In this document: piece after piece, positions 1 through 8,227 of the stretch | Layout of the letters: every line of letters starts with the position of its first letter | Position numbering within the stretch: the stretch's first letter is position 1 | NCBI GenBank assembly: GCA_028820215.1 | Contig: JAPPKD010000296.1 | Location: 1 to 36,005, forward strand | Source: Spirochaetaceae bacterium | Lineage (GTDB): Bacteria; Spirochaetota; Spirochaetia; SZUA-6; Bin103 | Length of the DNA stretch: 36,005 nt | Reading direction: 5' to 3' | Notes under the pieces: generated by a model | Told to the model about the DNA's origin: nothing | What the model saw: the letters and a program-made list of their open reading frames with translations, nothing else | Database searches by the model: none | Made by a program: the position numbers and the translations under genes

Positions 1-385
1 CTCAGGAGAACGAACGAATGGCTGCCTGACCTGTCACGCTGACGGAATGCACCCGTCGGGACTTCCCGTGTTGCCTTCACTCCCCTATGCATGCATGCCC
101 CCGCCACTACCCCGGCGGAACCGACCGGTGCACGTGTCGCTCGCTTCCCAGTCGGTGGCAGCCTTCGCCGTTATTCGGGCGGCTCGGCTTCCGCGTTACC
201 CGTTTCGAGGCCTGCTCAGCGTTCACTCGCGTTGCGGCCTGCATGCTTGCTAAACCGCCCTCGGCGGCCCGTTCCATCGAAGTGCTTCAGACGATCTCGT
301 TACCTCCTTCGTCCGCTCCGATTGCTACCGGCTGGAGCGACAGTTTGCCGGACGGGACTCGCACCCGCTAGGGAATGACGCCTTC
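1..385. other. Gene-free stretch, probable end of a repeated or mobile element
   Basis: No convincing protein gene is seen. Three overlapping plus-strand reading frames stay open for 68-95 codons, but they are rich in Arg, Pro, Ser and Cys and show no domain, as expected for low-stop GC-rich non-coding DNA. The right end carries short inverted repeats (CGCC/GGCG near 379-394). From memory, similar sequence is widely mis-annotated as small hypothetical proteins around repeated elements in unrelated bacteria; I cannot verify this. The truncated ATPase gene ends exactly where this stretch starts, which suggests an insertion endpoint. The rest of the element would lie left of the window. Confidence 0.35.
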
Positions 386-754
386 TCACGGCGCACCGAA
401 TAAGCCGGGGTTAACGGCCACGGACTCGGCCATGGGAACAGCGCCACCGTCTTCCGTTCCGCGGATCGTGGTCGCGTATGACACTGGCTGATCCGATTGC
501 TTCTTCCAATCGACCTCGATGCTCAGTTGGGAGTCGGCCTGACCGCCCCAGATCAACTCCTCCCAACCACCCCGTCTCTGGACTTCGTCGGTCAGACTCC
601 TGCCTCTCCATGCGAACGCTTCCACGTACCTCAGCGCGTCGATCACGTTGGACTTTCCCGACCCGTTCGGGCCGATGAGCACCGTCAATCGGCCCGGCTG
701 CAGTTCGATGTCCTTGAGACTGCGGAAGTTCCTGATCGCCAAGCGGGAGATCAT
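386..754 (-). pseudogene. AAA family ATPase, N-terminal fragment (RecF/SMC-like)
   Basis: Encodes 122 residues that match only the start of an ABC-type/RecF-like AAA ATPase: an N-terminal strand (MISRLAIRNFRSLKDIEL) and a Walker A motif GPNGSGKS at about residues 28-35. Family members of this type are usually about 350-450 aa, with Walker B, signature and His-switch motifs, all missing here. The frame ends in a stop (386-388) at the edge of the neighbouring element-like sequence, so I read it as a gene cut off by insertion or rearrangement. It sits 76 bases downstream of the binding-protein gene on the same strand. A functional short ATP-binding protein is unlikely because the hydrolysis motifs are absent. 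Confidence 0.7.
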
Positions 755-830
755 CTGCCGCTCATCCTACCTACTCGACGCCGCAGAGGGCGACAGGTGC
801 AGTCGGATGTTTGCACGTGCACGAGCCCTC

Positions 831-2072
831 TCAGGGGTTGAACCGGTAGACCACCGCAAGCTGCGCGGCGTCGGTATTGGTTGAGTCCGCATGGTGGTAG
901 ATGTTGATGCGTCCCGTGCCGCAGTCGCCGAACGCGTCGCAGGAGAGCACGCCGGTGATGCCCTGAAATCCGGCCATCGCTCCCATCGCCTCCCGGAGCG
1001 CGGCGCGATCCAGGTGGAGCGTCCCGCCCTCCGCCACCGCCGCGGACTCGATGGCGGTGAGGAGCAGCGTCGCTGCATCGTAGGCGTACGCCCAATAGGG
1101 TGAGGCGGGAGACTCGCCGTAGGTCGCCTGGAAGGCGGCGAGCACCGTTGCGGCGTCCTTGCCGGTCGCCGCATTGACGCTCGAACCGCGCGACGATTCC
1201 GGCCCGACGATGTAGATCCCCTCGGACTGGGGCGAGCCGAGGAACTGCGACACGAGCATCGCGGCGCCGGTGATCAGCGTCACGTCCTGCAGTCCGTCGA
1301 ACTCCCGCGCCTGTCCCGCAAACGCGGAGCCCTCACCCACGAACAGCGGGAAGAAGACGCCGTCGGGTGCGGCCGCCGCAAACGTCGCCAATACCGCGGT
1401 CATGTCCCTGTCGCCCTTCTCGATGCCGGCTTCGGCAACGACCTCTCCACCCCGGGCGCGGAACGCATCGGCGAACGCGCCGATCAGGGCGGTCGTGTAC
1501 GGATCGCCATCGTGCACGGATGCCATGCGCCGCAGCCCCAGCTCACCGTAGGCGAAGCCGGCGACCGCGACGGCTCCGTGGAGGTCGTTGTTGGAAACCC
1601 GGAAGTAGCCGGTGTGGTAATCGGAGCCGGGGTTCCCGCGCAGATCGGATGTGAGCACCGGCGAGGTGTTCGATGGCGAAACCATCACCAGGCCGGCCTT
1701 GCCGATCACCGGTGACGCCGCCACCGCGGCGGCCGAGCACGAGGTCCCGACCACGCCGACCACCCGAGGGTCTGCGGCGATCCGCTCCGCGCCCTCGCGT
1801 CCGCCGTCGGGCGAACATTCGCCGTCCAGCGGATCTCCGAGCGCGATCGGGTGGCCGTGGACGTCGCCAACGTCCCGCACGGCCAACTCCACGCCGTGAC
1901 GCAAGGAAGCCCCCAGCGATGGCGCGCCGGTGAGCGACAGCAACGAACGGATGTGGACCGCCTCGCCCTCGCCGACCTCCACCGCGCCGAGCGGTCCGGC
2001 CTCCAACTGCGGGCTGGAGTGGGCGCCCGTTGCCAGGAGGGCGCTGAAGACGATACAGAACGCGGATTTCAT
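831..2072 (-). CDS. ABC transporter substrate-binding protein, branched-chain amino-acid (Leu/Ile/Val) type
   Basis: Predicted periplasmic type I binding protein (Peripla_BP_6 / LivJ-like family), which would deliver a small ligand to an ABC permease not present in this window. The N-terminus MKSAFCIVFSALLATGAHSS is a clear Sec signal peptide. The mature part has the family pattern: an early SLTGAPSLGASLRHGVELAV segment, VVGVVGTSCS around the first third, SPSNTSPVLT, and a C-terminal Cys pair (SCDAFGDC) before the last strand. The length (413 aa) is normal. I chose the second Met (2070-2072): a TACGAT -10-like hexamer (2080-2085) overlaps the earlier ATG at 2079-2081 and lies 7 bases before this one. 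The ligand cannot be deduced. Divergent from pyrE. Confidence 0.85.
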   Translation of the reverse strand: MKSAFCIVFSALLATGAHSSPQLEAGPLGAVEVGEGEAVHIRSLLSLTGAPSLGASLRHGVELAVRDVGDVHGHPIALGDPLDGECSPDGGREGAERIAADPRVVGVVGTSCSAAAVAASPVIGKAGLVMVSPSNTSPVLTSDLRGNPGSDYHTGYFRVSNNDLHGAVAVAGFAYGELGLRRMASVHDGDPYTTALIGAFADAFRARGGEVVAEAGIEKGDRDMTAVLATFAAAAPDGVFFPLFVGEGSAFAGQAREFDGLQDVTLITGAAMLVSQFLGSPQSEGIYIVGPESSRGSSVNAATGKDAATVLAAFQATYGESPASPYWAYAYDAATLLLTAIESAAVAEGGTLHLDRAALREAMGAMAGFQGITGVLSCDAFGDCGTGRINIYHHADSTNTDAAQLAVVYRFNP

Positions 2073-2079
2073 GGCCGCC

Positions 2080-2195
2080 ATCGTACTTCGCCCGGAAGCA
2101 CTGCAGGAAGCTGAGCCCTCCCTGCGGCTCGCCCCAACACGCCGGAGGCCGATCCGGGCCCGGATTGTAACCTGCGTTCTGGAAGCTGCTATGAT
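2080..2195. promoter_or_regulatory. Divergent promoter region between binding protein and pyrE
   Basis: On the plus strand TTGTAA (2165-2170) and TATGAT (2190-2195) are separated by 19 bases; TATGAT ends 7 bases before a GTG (2203) in the pyrE frame and overlaps the ATG at 2191. On the minus strand TACGAT (2080-2085) ends 7 bases before the ATG of the binding protein at 2072. Neither gene has a good Shine-Dalgarno sequence, although a weak GGAAG lies before 2191. The arrangement fits leaderless transcripts; this is inferred from spacing only. Confidence 0.4.
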
Positions 2196-2889
2196 CGGGC
2201 GCGTGGCGCGGGGGCCGGACTATCAGGAACGCTTCGCCCGGTTTGCGGTACGCGCCGGCCTGCTGCGCTTCGGCAGGTTCACCACCAAGTCGGGACGTTC
2301 GTCGCCGTACTTCTTCAACACCGGCGGGTGCGCGGACGGGGCGGCCCTGAGTGAGCTGGGCGGTTACTACGCCGCTGCCATCGCCGACCGGTTTCCAGAC
2401 GCGACGCTGCTGTTCGGTCCGGCCTACAAGGGCATCACGCTGGCGGCGGCGGCGGCGATGGCGCTGAGCCGGGACCGCGCGCAGCCGGTCGGCTTCTGCT
2501 TCGACCGCAAGGAGCGCAAGGATCACGGCGAGGGCGGATTGCTGGTCGGACGGCTCCCGGCCGCAGGCGACCGGGTGGTGATCGTCGACGACGTGGTCAC
2601 CGACGGCGCATCCAAGCGGCACGCGATGGAGCTCCTGCAGCAGGAGGCGGGGATTCGGCCCGCGGGGCTGCTGGTGGCCGTCGACCGCCAAGAACGGGGA
2701 GCCGGCGACCGCAGCGCGCTCCAGGAGCTGTCAGGCGAGTTCGATCTGCCCACGGCGGCGATCGCCACCATCGGCCAGATCGTCGACGTGCTGTCGCGGC
2801 AACCGGTCGACGGACGCACCGTGATCGACGCGGAGTTGCGCGGCCGCATCGAAGCCTACCTGCAGAAGTACGCTCCGCGCGTACGGTGA
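2191..2889 (+). CDS. pyrE: Orotate phosphoribosyltransferase
   Basis: Catalyses orotate + PRPP to OMP, the fifth step of de novo pyrimidine synthesis, in the cytoplasm. Hallmarks are the substrate loop FTTKSGRSSPYFFNTGG near residues 30-46 and the PRPP-binding motif VVIVDDVVTDGAS near 129-141. At 232 aa it is slightly longer than typical (about 210-215). The open frame extends far upstream, but that part is antisense to the binding-protein gene and is not PyrE-like. The start is either ATG 2191 or GTG 2203; the -10-like hexamer at 2190-2195 favours 2203 if the mRNA is leaderless. The acyltransferase gene follows after four bases, so the two are probably co-transcribed. No other pyr gene is in the window. 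Confidence 0.93.
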   Translation: MIGRVARGPDYQERFARFAVRAGLLRFGRFTTKSGRSSPYFFNTGGCADGAALSELGGYYAAAIADRFPDATLLFGPAYKGITLAAAAAMALSRDRAQPVGFCFDRKERKDHGEGGLLVGRLPAAGDRVVIVDDVVTDGASKRHAMELLQQEAGIRPAGLLVAVDRQERGAGDRSALQELSGEFDLPTAAIATIGQIVDVLSRQPVDGRTVIDAELRGRIEAYLQKYAPRVR

Positions 2890-2893
2890 GCCC

Positions 2894-4132
2894 GTGCGGA
2901 TCCGCCGGCGCCTGACTCCCCTGCAACCCACGCCGCGCAACCGCCGCCGCATCGAGGCGCGGGTCAAATGGCTGGGACTGCTGGTCCGCTACGCGTTCCG
3001 GCCGGTCGTGCGCACCACATTCGGCCCCCGCGAGTTGCTTCGCGAGCCGGCGCTGGTCGTGTCCAACCACTCCTCCCTCCTGGACCCGATGTTCCTGTCG
3101 CTGGCGGTCGGCCGCGCGGTCCATTTCCTGTCGACCGAGTTGGCGTTCTCGGGAGGGGGGATGGGATGGATCAATCAGTTCTTCGGCGCGGTGCCGAAAC
3201 GCAAGTTCACCGCCGATCCCCGCGCGATACTCCGACTGCGCCGCTGGCGTGACCTGGGTGGCTCCATCGGGCTGTTCCCGGAAGGGGAGCGAACCTGGGA
3301 CGGCCGGCCGCTGCCGATCCTGCCCGGCGTCGAGAAGCTGGTGCGGGTGATGGACCTGCCGGTGGTGACGGTCCGCGTGTATAACGGTTGGCGGCAGTCG
3401 CCGCGCTGGGCGGCCACGCTGCGGCGCGGCCGCGTGCACGTCGAGGCGGACCCGCCGCGCCGCTTCACGCCCGGCGACTCCCTGGAGTCGATCCGCCGCT
3501 ACATCGAGGAGCGCATCAGCGTGGACGCCGAGGCTGGGCCGGCCTGGCCGGTGCGCGGGCGGCGGCTGGCCGCGGGGATCGGCAACGTGCTGTTCGCCTG
3601 TCCGGCCTGCCTGCGGCTGGACGCGATCGAAGAACGCGGCGACATCGCGTCCTGCCGGGACTGCGGCGCAGCATGGCGTGTGGATACCGAGTCGCGGCTC
3701 CATCCCGCGAGCGGGGGGCGGCCGATGACCCTGCGCGCGGCCGCTGACAGCATCCGCAGCCGCTTTCCCGAGCCGTGGCTGCCGGCGGACGGCGCGCTGC
3801 CCGCCGGTGAGCTGCTGAAGAGTGAGCCGGTGCGGCTCTACGACGTCACCGATCCGGACCCGCTGCTCGTCGGCCGCGGCCACCTGGTCCTCACGGCAGA
3901 CGCGCTCCGCGTCAGCGGCATCAACCCGTGGTCGATCCCGATGGCGGACATCAGGGCCGAGGCGGTCGATCTCAAGCGCCGCCTCAACTTCTCCTCCCGG
4001 CGCCGCGTGTTCGAGGTCGTAATGCCGCGCGAGTCGGTGATCAAGTGGGAGCTCTTTCTCCGCCACGTGCGGACTCGAACCGCGGCGCCGGCCGGCGACC
4101 TCAGAGCTCGTCGGCGAATCGGTGGCGGATGA
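2894..4132 (+). CDS. PlsC-type lysophospholipid acyltransferase with zinc-ribbon and PH-like tail
   Basis: Membrane-associated acyltransferase of the 1-acylglycerol-3-phosphate acyltransferase (PlsC) superfamily, probably acting in phospholipid synthesis. The catalytic HX4D motif is NHSSLLD (H59, D64) and the glycerol-phosphate motif is FPEGER (128-133). The catalytic domain ends near residue 210. It is followed by a four-cysteine zinc-ribbon-like segment (CPAC at about 236-239, CRDC at about 257-260) and then by a predicted beta-rich PH/GRAM-like segment (about 310-395) ending in SVIKWELFLRHV. Those extra domains are unusual for PlsC, which is normally 200-260 aa. The GTG start lies four bases after pyrE. 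The 3' end overlaps the convergent SDR gene by 32 bases. Confidence 0.85.
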   Translation: MRIRRRLTPLQPTPRNRRRIEARVKWLGLLVRYAFRPVVRTTFGPRELLREPALVVSNHSSLLDPMFLSLAVGRAVHFLSTELAFSGGGMGWINQFFGAVPKRKFTADPRAILRLRRWRDLGGSIGLFPEGERTWDGRPLPILPGVEKLVRVMDLPVVTVRVYNGWRQSPRWAATLRRGRVHVEADPPRRFTPGDSLESIRRYIEERISVDAEAGPAWPVRGRRLAAGIGNVLFACPACLRLDAIEERGDIASCRDCGAAWRVDTESRLHPASGGRPMTLRAAADSIRSRFPEPWLPADGALPAGELLKSEPVRLYDVTDPDPLLVGRGHLVLTADALRVSGINPWSIPMADIRAEAVDLKRRLNFSSRRRVFEVVMPRESVIKWELFLRHVRTRTAAPAGDLRARRRIGGG

Positions 4133-4910
4133 AGCGCTCGTACACCCCGGGCGCGAGCCGCGACAGCAGCAACGCCCCGCGGCCGGTCCCCGACAGCACC
4201 AGGAACCGCCTCCTCCGCACCACGGCGGCCAGGATGCGTTCGGCCACGTAGTCCGGGCTCGCGGCCTTGCCCATCTCGACACGCGGGCGCTCCGTGCGGT
4301 TGCCCGAGGCGTCCAGCGCGTTGGCGACGATATTGGTGTCGACGAAGCTGGGGCAGACGATGAGCACGCTCACCCCGGTGCCGATCAGCTCCGCCCGCGC
4401 GGTCTCGAACATGCCGTGCAGGGCATACTTGGACGCGCAGTACCCGGTGCGGCCGAGCAGGGGAGCGAATCCCGCGATGCTGGAGGTGACGACGATCATG
4501 CCCTTCCGTCGCAGCAGCGATGGCAACGCGGCCTGCGCGCAGTAGAGCGATCCGAACAGGTTGACCGCGATCACGCGCTCATACACGACCGCGGCGGTGT
4601 CCCGAAATGCGCTCCGGTGGCTCATGCCCGCGTTGTTGAACAGCAGGTCGACGCCGCCGAAGCGGCTGCAGACCTCGGTCACGGCCGCGCCTACGTCGGC
4701 GCGGTCGGTGACGTCGCAACGGCGGACCAGATGCTCCACCCCCGCCTCGGCGAGCGCGGCCGAGCGTTCCGCCAACCCCACTTCGTCGACGTCGAGCAAC
4801 GCCACTCGGCATCCGGCCGCTCCGAAGCGACGCGCCAGCGCGAAGCCGATGCCGCCGGCGCCACCGGTGATCAGCGCGACCTTGCCCTCGGGATTGAATC
4901 TCTCGGCCAT
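4101..4910 (-). CDS. Short-chain dehydrogenase/reductase (SDR family)
   Basis: Classical SDR oxidoreductase of 269 aa, using NAD(P)H on an unknown carbonyl or alcohol substrate. Seen directly: the Rossmann motif TGGAGGIG (15-22), DVTDR (about 66-70), NNAG (92-95), the catalytic Ser of VTSSIAG (143/144) and YCASK (Y157, K161). The frame is open far upstream (to about 6005) but that part is antisense to the next gene; the ATG at 4908-4910 gives a normal SDR N-terminus MAERFNPEGKVALITGG. The C-terminal part (FLVLSGTGRGALLLSRLAPG) resembles membrane-associated SDRs of the DHRS7/lipid-metabolism kind, which is only a similarity of feel. Head-to-head with the epimerase, separated by two hairpin repeats. 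Confidence 0.88.
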   Translation of the reverse strand: MAERFNPEGKVALITGGAGGIGFALARRFGAAGCRVALLDVDEVGLAERSAALAEAGVEHLVRRCDVTDRADVGAAVTEVCSRFGGVDLLFNNAGMSHRSAFRDTAAVVYERVIAVNLFGSLYCAQAALPSLLRRKGMIVVTSSIAGFAPLLGRTGYCASKYALHGMFETARAELIGTGVSVLIVCPSFVDTNIVANALDASGNRTERPRVEMGKAASPDYVAERILAAVVRRRRFLVLSGTGRGALLLSRLAPGVYERFIRHRFADEL

Positions 4911-4924
4911 GGTCGCGCCCGTGA

Positions 4925-5005
4925 GTCTGTCGGATTGGCGCGCGAGCGGCAATCCCACAGACTCCGAAGCGGAAGGTGGCGATGGGCCAAGACGGAGCCG
5001 CAGGC
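4925..5005. repeat. REP-like hairpin repeat, copy A
   Basis: About 81 bases, starting GTCTGTCGGA and ending GGAGCCGCAGGC, and closely similar to copy B at 5038. Arms GTCTGTCGGA and TCCCACAGAC form an imperfect inverted repeat (one mismatch), with an inner CGC/GCG stem. Followed by the shared segment GATGGGCCAAGACGG. It sits in the gap between the divergent SDR and epimerase genes. Confidence 0.75.
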
Positions 5006-5037
5006 CGGCGAAGCCGGGAGCCTCGTGTCGCGGAGGC

Positions 5038-5121
5038 GTCTGTCGGATGAGCCGCGCCAGCGGCAGGTCCGACAGACTCCGGAGCGCAAGGTAGGGATGG
5101 GCCAAGGACGGAGCCGCAGGC
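5038..5121. repeat. REP-like hairpin repeat, copy B
   Basis: Second copy, 84 bases, 113 bases downstream of copy A. Its arms GTCTGTCGGA (5038-5047) and TCCGACAGAC (5068-5077) are a perfect 10-bp inverted repeat, and inside them GCCGC-GCCA-GCGGC forms a second perfect stem. The tail (GATGGGCCAAGGACGGAGCC) contains the predicted start codon of the epimerase gene. The two copies differ by scattered substitutions but keep the stem pairing, which indicates a structured element. Confidence 0.78.
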
Positions 5122-6170
5122 GACGAACTTGGGGCGCGGTCCTGGTCACGGGGGCCACCGGCTTCCTGGGTCGCAACCTGGTACCCCTGCTGGTCGAGTC
5201 CGGCTGGACGGTGCGGGCGCTGTGCCGGCGCGCCGCGGCTGCACGGGAGCTTGCCGGCCTGGGCGCTCTGCCGGTGAGCGGCGATCTGTTCGACGTCCAC
5301 GCCTTGCGGGCGGCGATGTCCGGCGTGCAGGCGGTCGTGCACGCAGCCGCCGACACCGCGGTGTGGCCGGCGCACAGCCCCTCTTGCTTCCGGGTCAACG
5401 TGGACGGCACGCGCTCCGTCCTGGAGGCCGCGCGCGCCGAACGGGTGGGCCGCATCGTGCACGTGGGCAGCGCAAACTCGTTCGGGCCCGCCCCGCACGG
5501 CGGACAGACCGACGAACGCATGCCGTTCCGCGGCCGGCGCTACGGCCTGGGCTATATCGTCAGCAAGCAACAGGCGCAGCAGGTCGCGCTGCGGGCCGAT
5601 CCGCCGGCGATCGTGGTCAACCCGACCTTCCTGTTCGGCGCCCACGACCGCGTTCCCGGCCCCGGCCGCCTGATCCAGCAACTGGCCCGGTCGCCGGCAA
5701 TCTACCCCTATCCGGCAGGGCGGGGACGGAACGTCGCCGGCATCGGCACGGTCTGCCGCGGCGTGGAGCGGGCGCTGCGGCACGCCACCCCTGGTGAGTG
5801 CTACGTGCTCGGCGGCGCCAACCTCAGCTACCGGACGCTGTTCGAGCTGATCTGCGGCGTGACCGCAAGCCGTACGCGGCCGGTGCCGCTGCCGGCATGG
5901 CTCATCTGCTCCGCGGGTGCGGCGGGATCGGCCGCCGGCCGTCTCACGGGCCGCGACCCGGGATTGAGCCTGCCGCTCGCCCGCGCCGCGTGCGAGTCGT
6001 TCCACTACTCGTCGGCCAAGGCGGCGCGCGATCTGGGCTATGTGCCGGACGACGTCGCCGGCATCGAGCGGGCGATCCGTGCGTCGTTCGAGTGGTTCCG
6101 CCGGACCGGCCGCATCGCTCAGCGGACGCGCGGGCGGCCCCCGAGAGACCCCGCGCGTGCGGTATCCTAA
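5097..6170 (+). CDS. NAD-dependent epimerase/dehydratase family protein (extended SDR)
   Basis: Extended SDR of 357 aa, similar in layout to dihydroflavonol-4-reductase/3-beta-HSD type proteins. Seen: TGATGFLG (18-25), the VVHAAADTAVW segment (80-90), Ser of VGSANSFG (124-130), and the catalytic pair in YIVSK (Y153, K157). The C-terminal half carries the usual substrate domain, and the RDLGYVPDDVAGIERAIRAS ending is typical. The ATG at 5097 lies inside hairpin repeat B, so the basic residues before the first strand (GQGRSRRRR) are repeat-derived; no better start exists nearer the Rossmann strand. The substrate is unknown. The next gene follows after eight bases, so this probably starts a run of co-transcribed genes. 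Confidence 0.85.
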   Translation: MGQGRSRRRRTWGAVLVTGATGFLGRNLVPLLVESGWTVRALCRRAAAARELAGLGALPVSGDLFDVHALRAAMSGVQAVVHAAADTAVWPAHSPSCFRVNVDGTRSVLEAARAERVGRIVHVGSANSFGPAPHGGQTDERMPFRGRRYGLGYIVSKQQAQQVALRADPPAIVVNPTFLFGAHDRVPGPGRLIQQLARSPAIYPYPAGRGRNVAGIGTVCRGVERALRHATPGECYVLGGANLSYRTLFELICGVTASRTRPVPLPAWLICSAGAAGSAAGRLTGRDPGLSLPLARAACESFHYSSAKAARDLGYVPDDVAGIERAIRASFEWFRRTGRIAQRTRGRPPRDPARAVS

Positions 6171-6178
6171 GGTTCGTC

Positions 6179-6943
6179 GTGACCCCCGACGCGATCCGGG
6201 CGCGCATCTTCCTGCACGGCGTGCTGGCGCAGATCCCGGCGCTGTGCGCCGGCGATGCCGAATCGCATGCGCTGGTGCGGGGCTGGCGCACCAGCATCCA
6301 GTTCGCGCAGGCCGGCGGCCCCGCCGCGCTGTTGCGTTTCCGCGACGGCGCGGTGAGCTTCGAGCCGGTGCGCCGCACGGCTCCGGGGCTCAGCCTCTGG
6401 TTCCCCACCGACCGTGCGCTGGTCCGCTCCTTCACCGGCAGCGGCGTACCGATCCCGCTCTTCGGCGTGTGGCGAGTCGGGCTGCTGCGCGCTCTCCCGA
6501 CGCTGACCAGCCGGCTGAGCCACTACCTCAGCCTGAGCGAGCCCGAACCCGGCGACAGGAGTGGTGAGGCCCTCACCCTCGCGCTGCGGATGCGGCTGGA
6601 CGCGCTGGTACGCGCGGTCGCCGTGCTGGCAAGCGTGGACTCCAGGGCGCGCCGCACCCTGCAGGAGGCCCCCGACGGCACGATCGCGCTGCGCGCGCCG
6701 GGCATGGCGGACGTCGCGGCCCGCAAGCGCGGCGATCGGCTGGCCATCGAGCCCGAACCCGATGCCGCCCCCAACCTCACCCTGGGCTTCGCGTCCGTGT
6801 CGTGTGGACACGACCTGCTGGCAGGCCGCCTGGAACCGGCCGCAGCGATCGGTCTTGGCAGTATCGAGCTGCGCGGGCAGACCCTGCTTGCGGATGCCGT
6901 CTTCCAGGTGGTCGGCGACGTGCAGATGCTGCTGGCGGGATGA
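6179..6943 (+). CDS. SCP2 sterol-carrier-domain-like protein
   Basis: A 254-aa soluble protein with no signal peptide. The C-terminal third (LTLGFASVSCGHDLLAGRLE, then IGLGSIELRGQTLL and QVVGDVQMLL) follows the pattern of SCP2-like lipid-binding domains, where a small alpha/beta fold holds a hydrophobic ligand. The N-terminal part has LLRFRDGAVSFEP, which could belong to the same fold; I do not recognise a catalytic motif. GTG 6179 was chosen because it lies just after the epimerase stop (6168-6170) and before the first plausible helix. It ends in ATGA, so its stop overlaps the aminotransferase start and the two are probably translated together, suggesting a shared substrate. Confidence 0.6.
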   Translation: MTPDAIRARIFLHGVLAQIPALCAGDAESHALVRGWRTSIQFAQAGGPAALLRFRDGAVSFEPVRRTAPGLSLWFPTDRALVRSFTGSGVPIPLFGVWRVGLLRALPTLTSRLSHYLSLSEPEPGDRSGEALTLALRMRLDALVRAVAVLASVDSRARRTLQEAPDGTIALRAPGMADVAARKRGDRLAIEPEPDAAPNLTLGFASVSCGHDLLAGRLEPAAAIGLGSIELRGQTLLADAVFQVVGDVQMLLAG

Positions 6944-8187
6944 TGGCCGCACCGTTCCGCTTCACGCGCAGCAGGGAGCTCCTGACCCGCGCCGTCGAGG
7001 TCATCCCGCGCGGCATCTACGGCACGAAGAGCCCGGCGCTGGTAGTGCCGGGCTCCTTTCCCTACTACGCCGAGAGCGGCGCAGGCTGCCGCTTCCGGGA
7101 CGTCGACAGCAACGAGTACATCGACTTCCTGTGCGGCTTCGGCGGCAACCTGCTCGGCTACCGCGACCGCGCCGTCGACGATGCCGCCGCAGCCGCCATG
7201 CGGCGGGGCTTCGGCTTCAACACGCCCTGCCCGGAGATGGTGGAGCTGGCCGAGGAGCTGACCGCCCGCATCGCCGGCATGGACTGGGCGCTGTTCGGGG
7301 TCAACGGCTCGGACATGACCACCTACGCGCTGCAGACCGCTCGCGCCCACACCGGGCGCCGCAAGGTGCTGGCCGCCCACGGCGCCTACCACGGCGCCCA
7401 CCCGTGGGCGGTGCCCGGGCACGCCGGCCTGCTCGAGGAGGACCTGGCCCATGTCCATCGCTTCCGCTGGAACGACCTGGACAGCGTCGCCGGCCTGTTC
7501 CACCGCTATCCCGACGACATCGCGGCGGTGATGGTGACGCCCTACCACCACCCTGCCTTCGCAGACTCCGAGCTGCCGGCCGCCGGGTTCCTGGACGGTC
7601 TGTGCGCGCTCGCCCACGATCGCGGCGCACTGGTGATCAGCGACGACATCCGCGTCGGCTTCCGCGCGGACCTGCGGGGATCGCACGTGCGCTTCGGCTA
7701 CCAGCCGGACCTGTGCTGCTACTCGAAGGCGATCGCCAACGGCTATCCGATCGCGGCGTGCCTGGGCCGCGACGGCGTAAAGGGGGCGGCCAGCCGCGTG
7801 TTCTGCACCGGCACCTTCTGGATGCACGCCTACCCGATGGCCGCCGCGCTGGCCTGCCTGCGGCGCATCGAGGAGGACGGCGTGATCGAGCGGGTCACCG
7901 CCCTGGGCGAGCGGCTCATCGCCGGCCTGCACGCCGCGGCCGCCCGGCACGGGCAGCGTCTGGCCGTCACCGGCCTGCCGGCCATGCCGTTCGTCCGCTT
8001 CGCCAACGAGACCGACTTCCACCGCAGCCAGCTCTTCTGCGCGGAAGCGACCCGGCGCGGCGCCTATTTCCACCCGCACCACAACTGGTTCCTGAGCGCC
8101 GCCCACACCGGGGCCGACATCGACGAGAGCCTGCAGATCGCCGATCGGGCGATGCGCGCCGTGGCCGAACGCTTCGGCGCCGCGTGA
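6940..8187 (+). CDS. Class III PLP-dependent aminotransferase (glutamate-1-semialdehyde aminomutase-like)
   Basis: Fold type I PLP enzyme of 415 aa closest in pattern to the GSA-aminomutase/omega-transaminase group. The Schiff-base lysine is K263 in CCYSKAIANGYPIA. The N-terminal substrate region reads FRDVDSNEYIDFLCGFGGNLLGY, and GVNGSDMTTYALQTAR is the cofactor phosphate segment. The usual D-E-V of this family is replaced: ALVISDDIRVGFR keeps the first Asp, which should bind the pyridine nitrogen. This is unlikely to be HemL itself given the altered motif and the coupling to an SCP2-like gene. It may aminate a product of the adjacent dehydrogenases; that is inference. Confidence 0.85.
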   Translation: MMAAPFRFTRSRELLTRAVEVIPRGIYGTKSPALVVPGSFPYYAESGAGCRFRDVDSNEYIDFLCGFGGNLLGYRDRAVDDAAAAAMRRGFGFNTPCPEMVELAEELTARIAGMDWALFGVNGSDMTTYALQTARAHTGRRKVLAAHGAYHGAHPWAVPGHAGLLEEDLAHVHRFRWNDLDSVAGLFHRYPDDIAAVMVTPYHHPAFADSELPAAGFLDGLCALAHDRGALVISDDIRVGFRADLRGSHVRFGYQPDLCCYSKAIANGYPIAACLGRDGVKGAASRVFCTGTFWMHAYPMAAALACLRRIEEDGVIERVTALGERLIAGLHAAAARHGQRLAVTGLPAMPFVRFANETDFHRSQLFCAEATRRGAYFHPHHNWFLSAAHTGADIDESLQIADRAMRAVAERFGAA

Positions 8188-8215
8188 GCGCCGCGGATCA
8201 CGACGAGCGGCACGG

Positions 8216-8221
8216 TATAGT
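8216..8221 (+). promoter_or_regulatory. -10-like hexamer before the barrel protein
   Basis: TATAGT (5 of 6 to TATAAT) ends six bases before the GTG start at 8228, with no Shine-Dalgarno sequence between. The -35 side is weak. The spacing would put the transcription start at or next to the start codon. Confidence 0.4.
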
Positions 8222-8227
8222 GCGCGC

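Noticed and set aside
47..378. Three overlapping frames of 68-95 codons at the left edge
   Set aside because: All three frames open at once, no start context and no protein pattern; read as non-coding element sequence.
4101..6005. A 634-codon minus-strand frame extending the SDR upstream
   Set aside because: Only the last 269 residues look like a protein; the rest is antisense to the epimerase gene and lacks any motif. GC-rich DNA has few stops.
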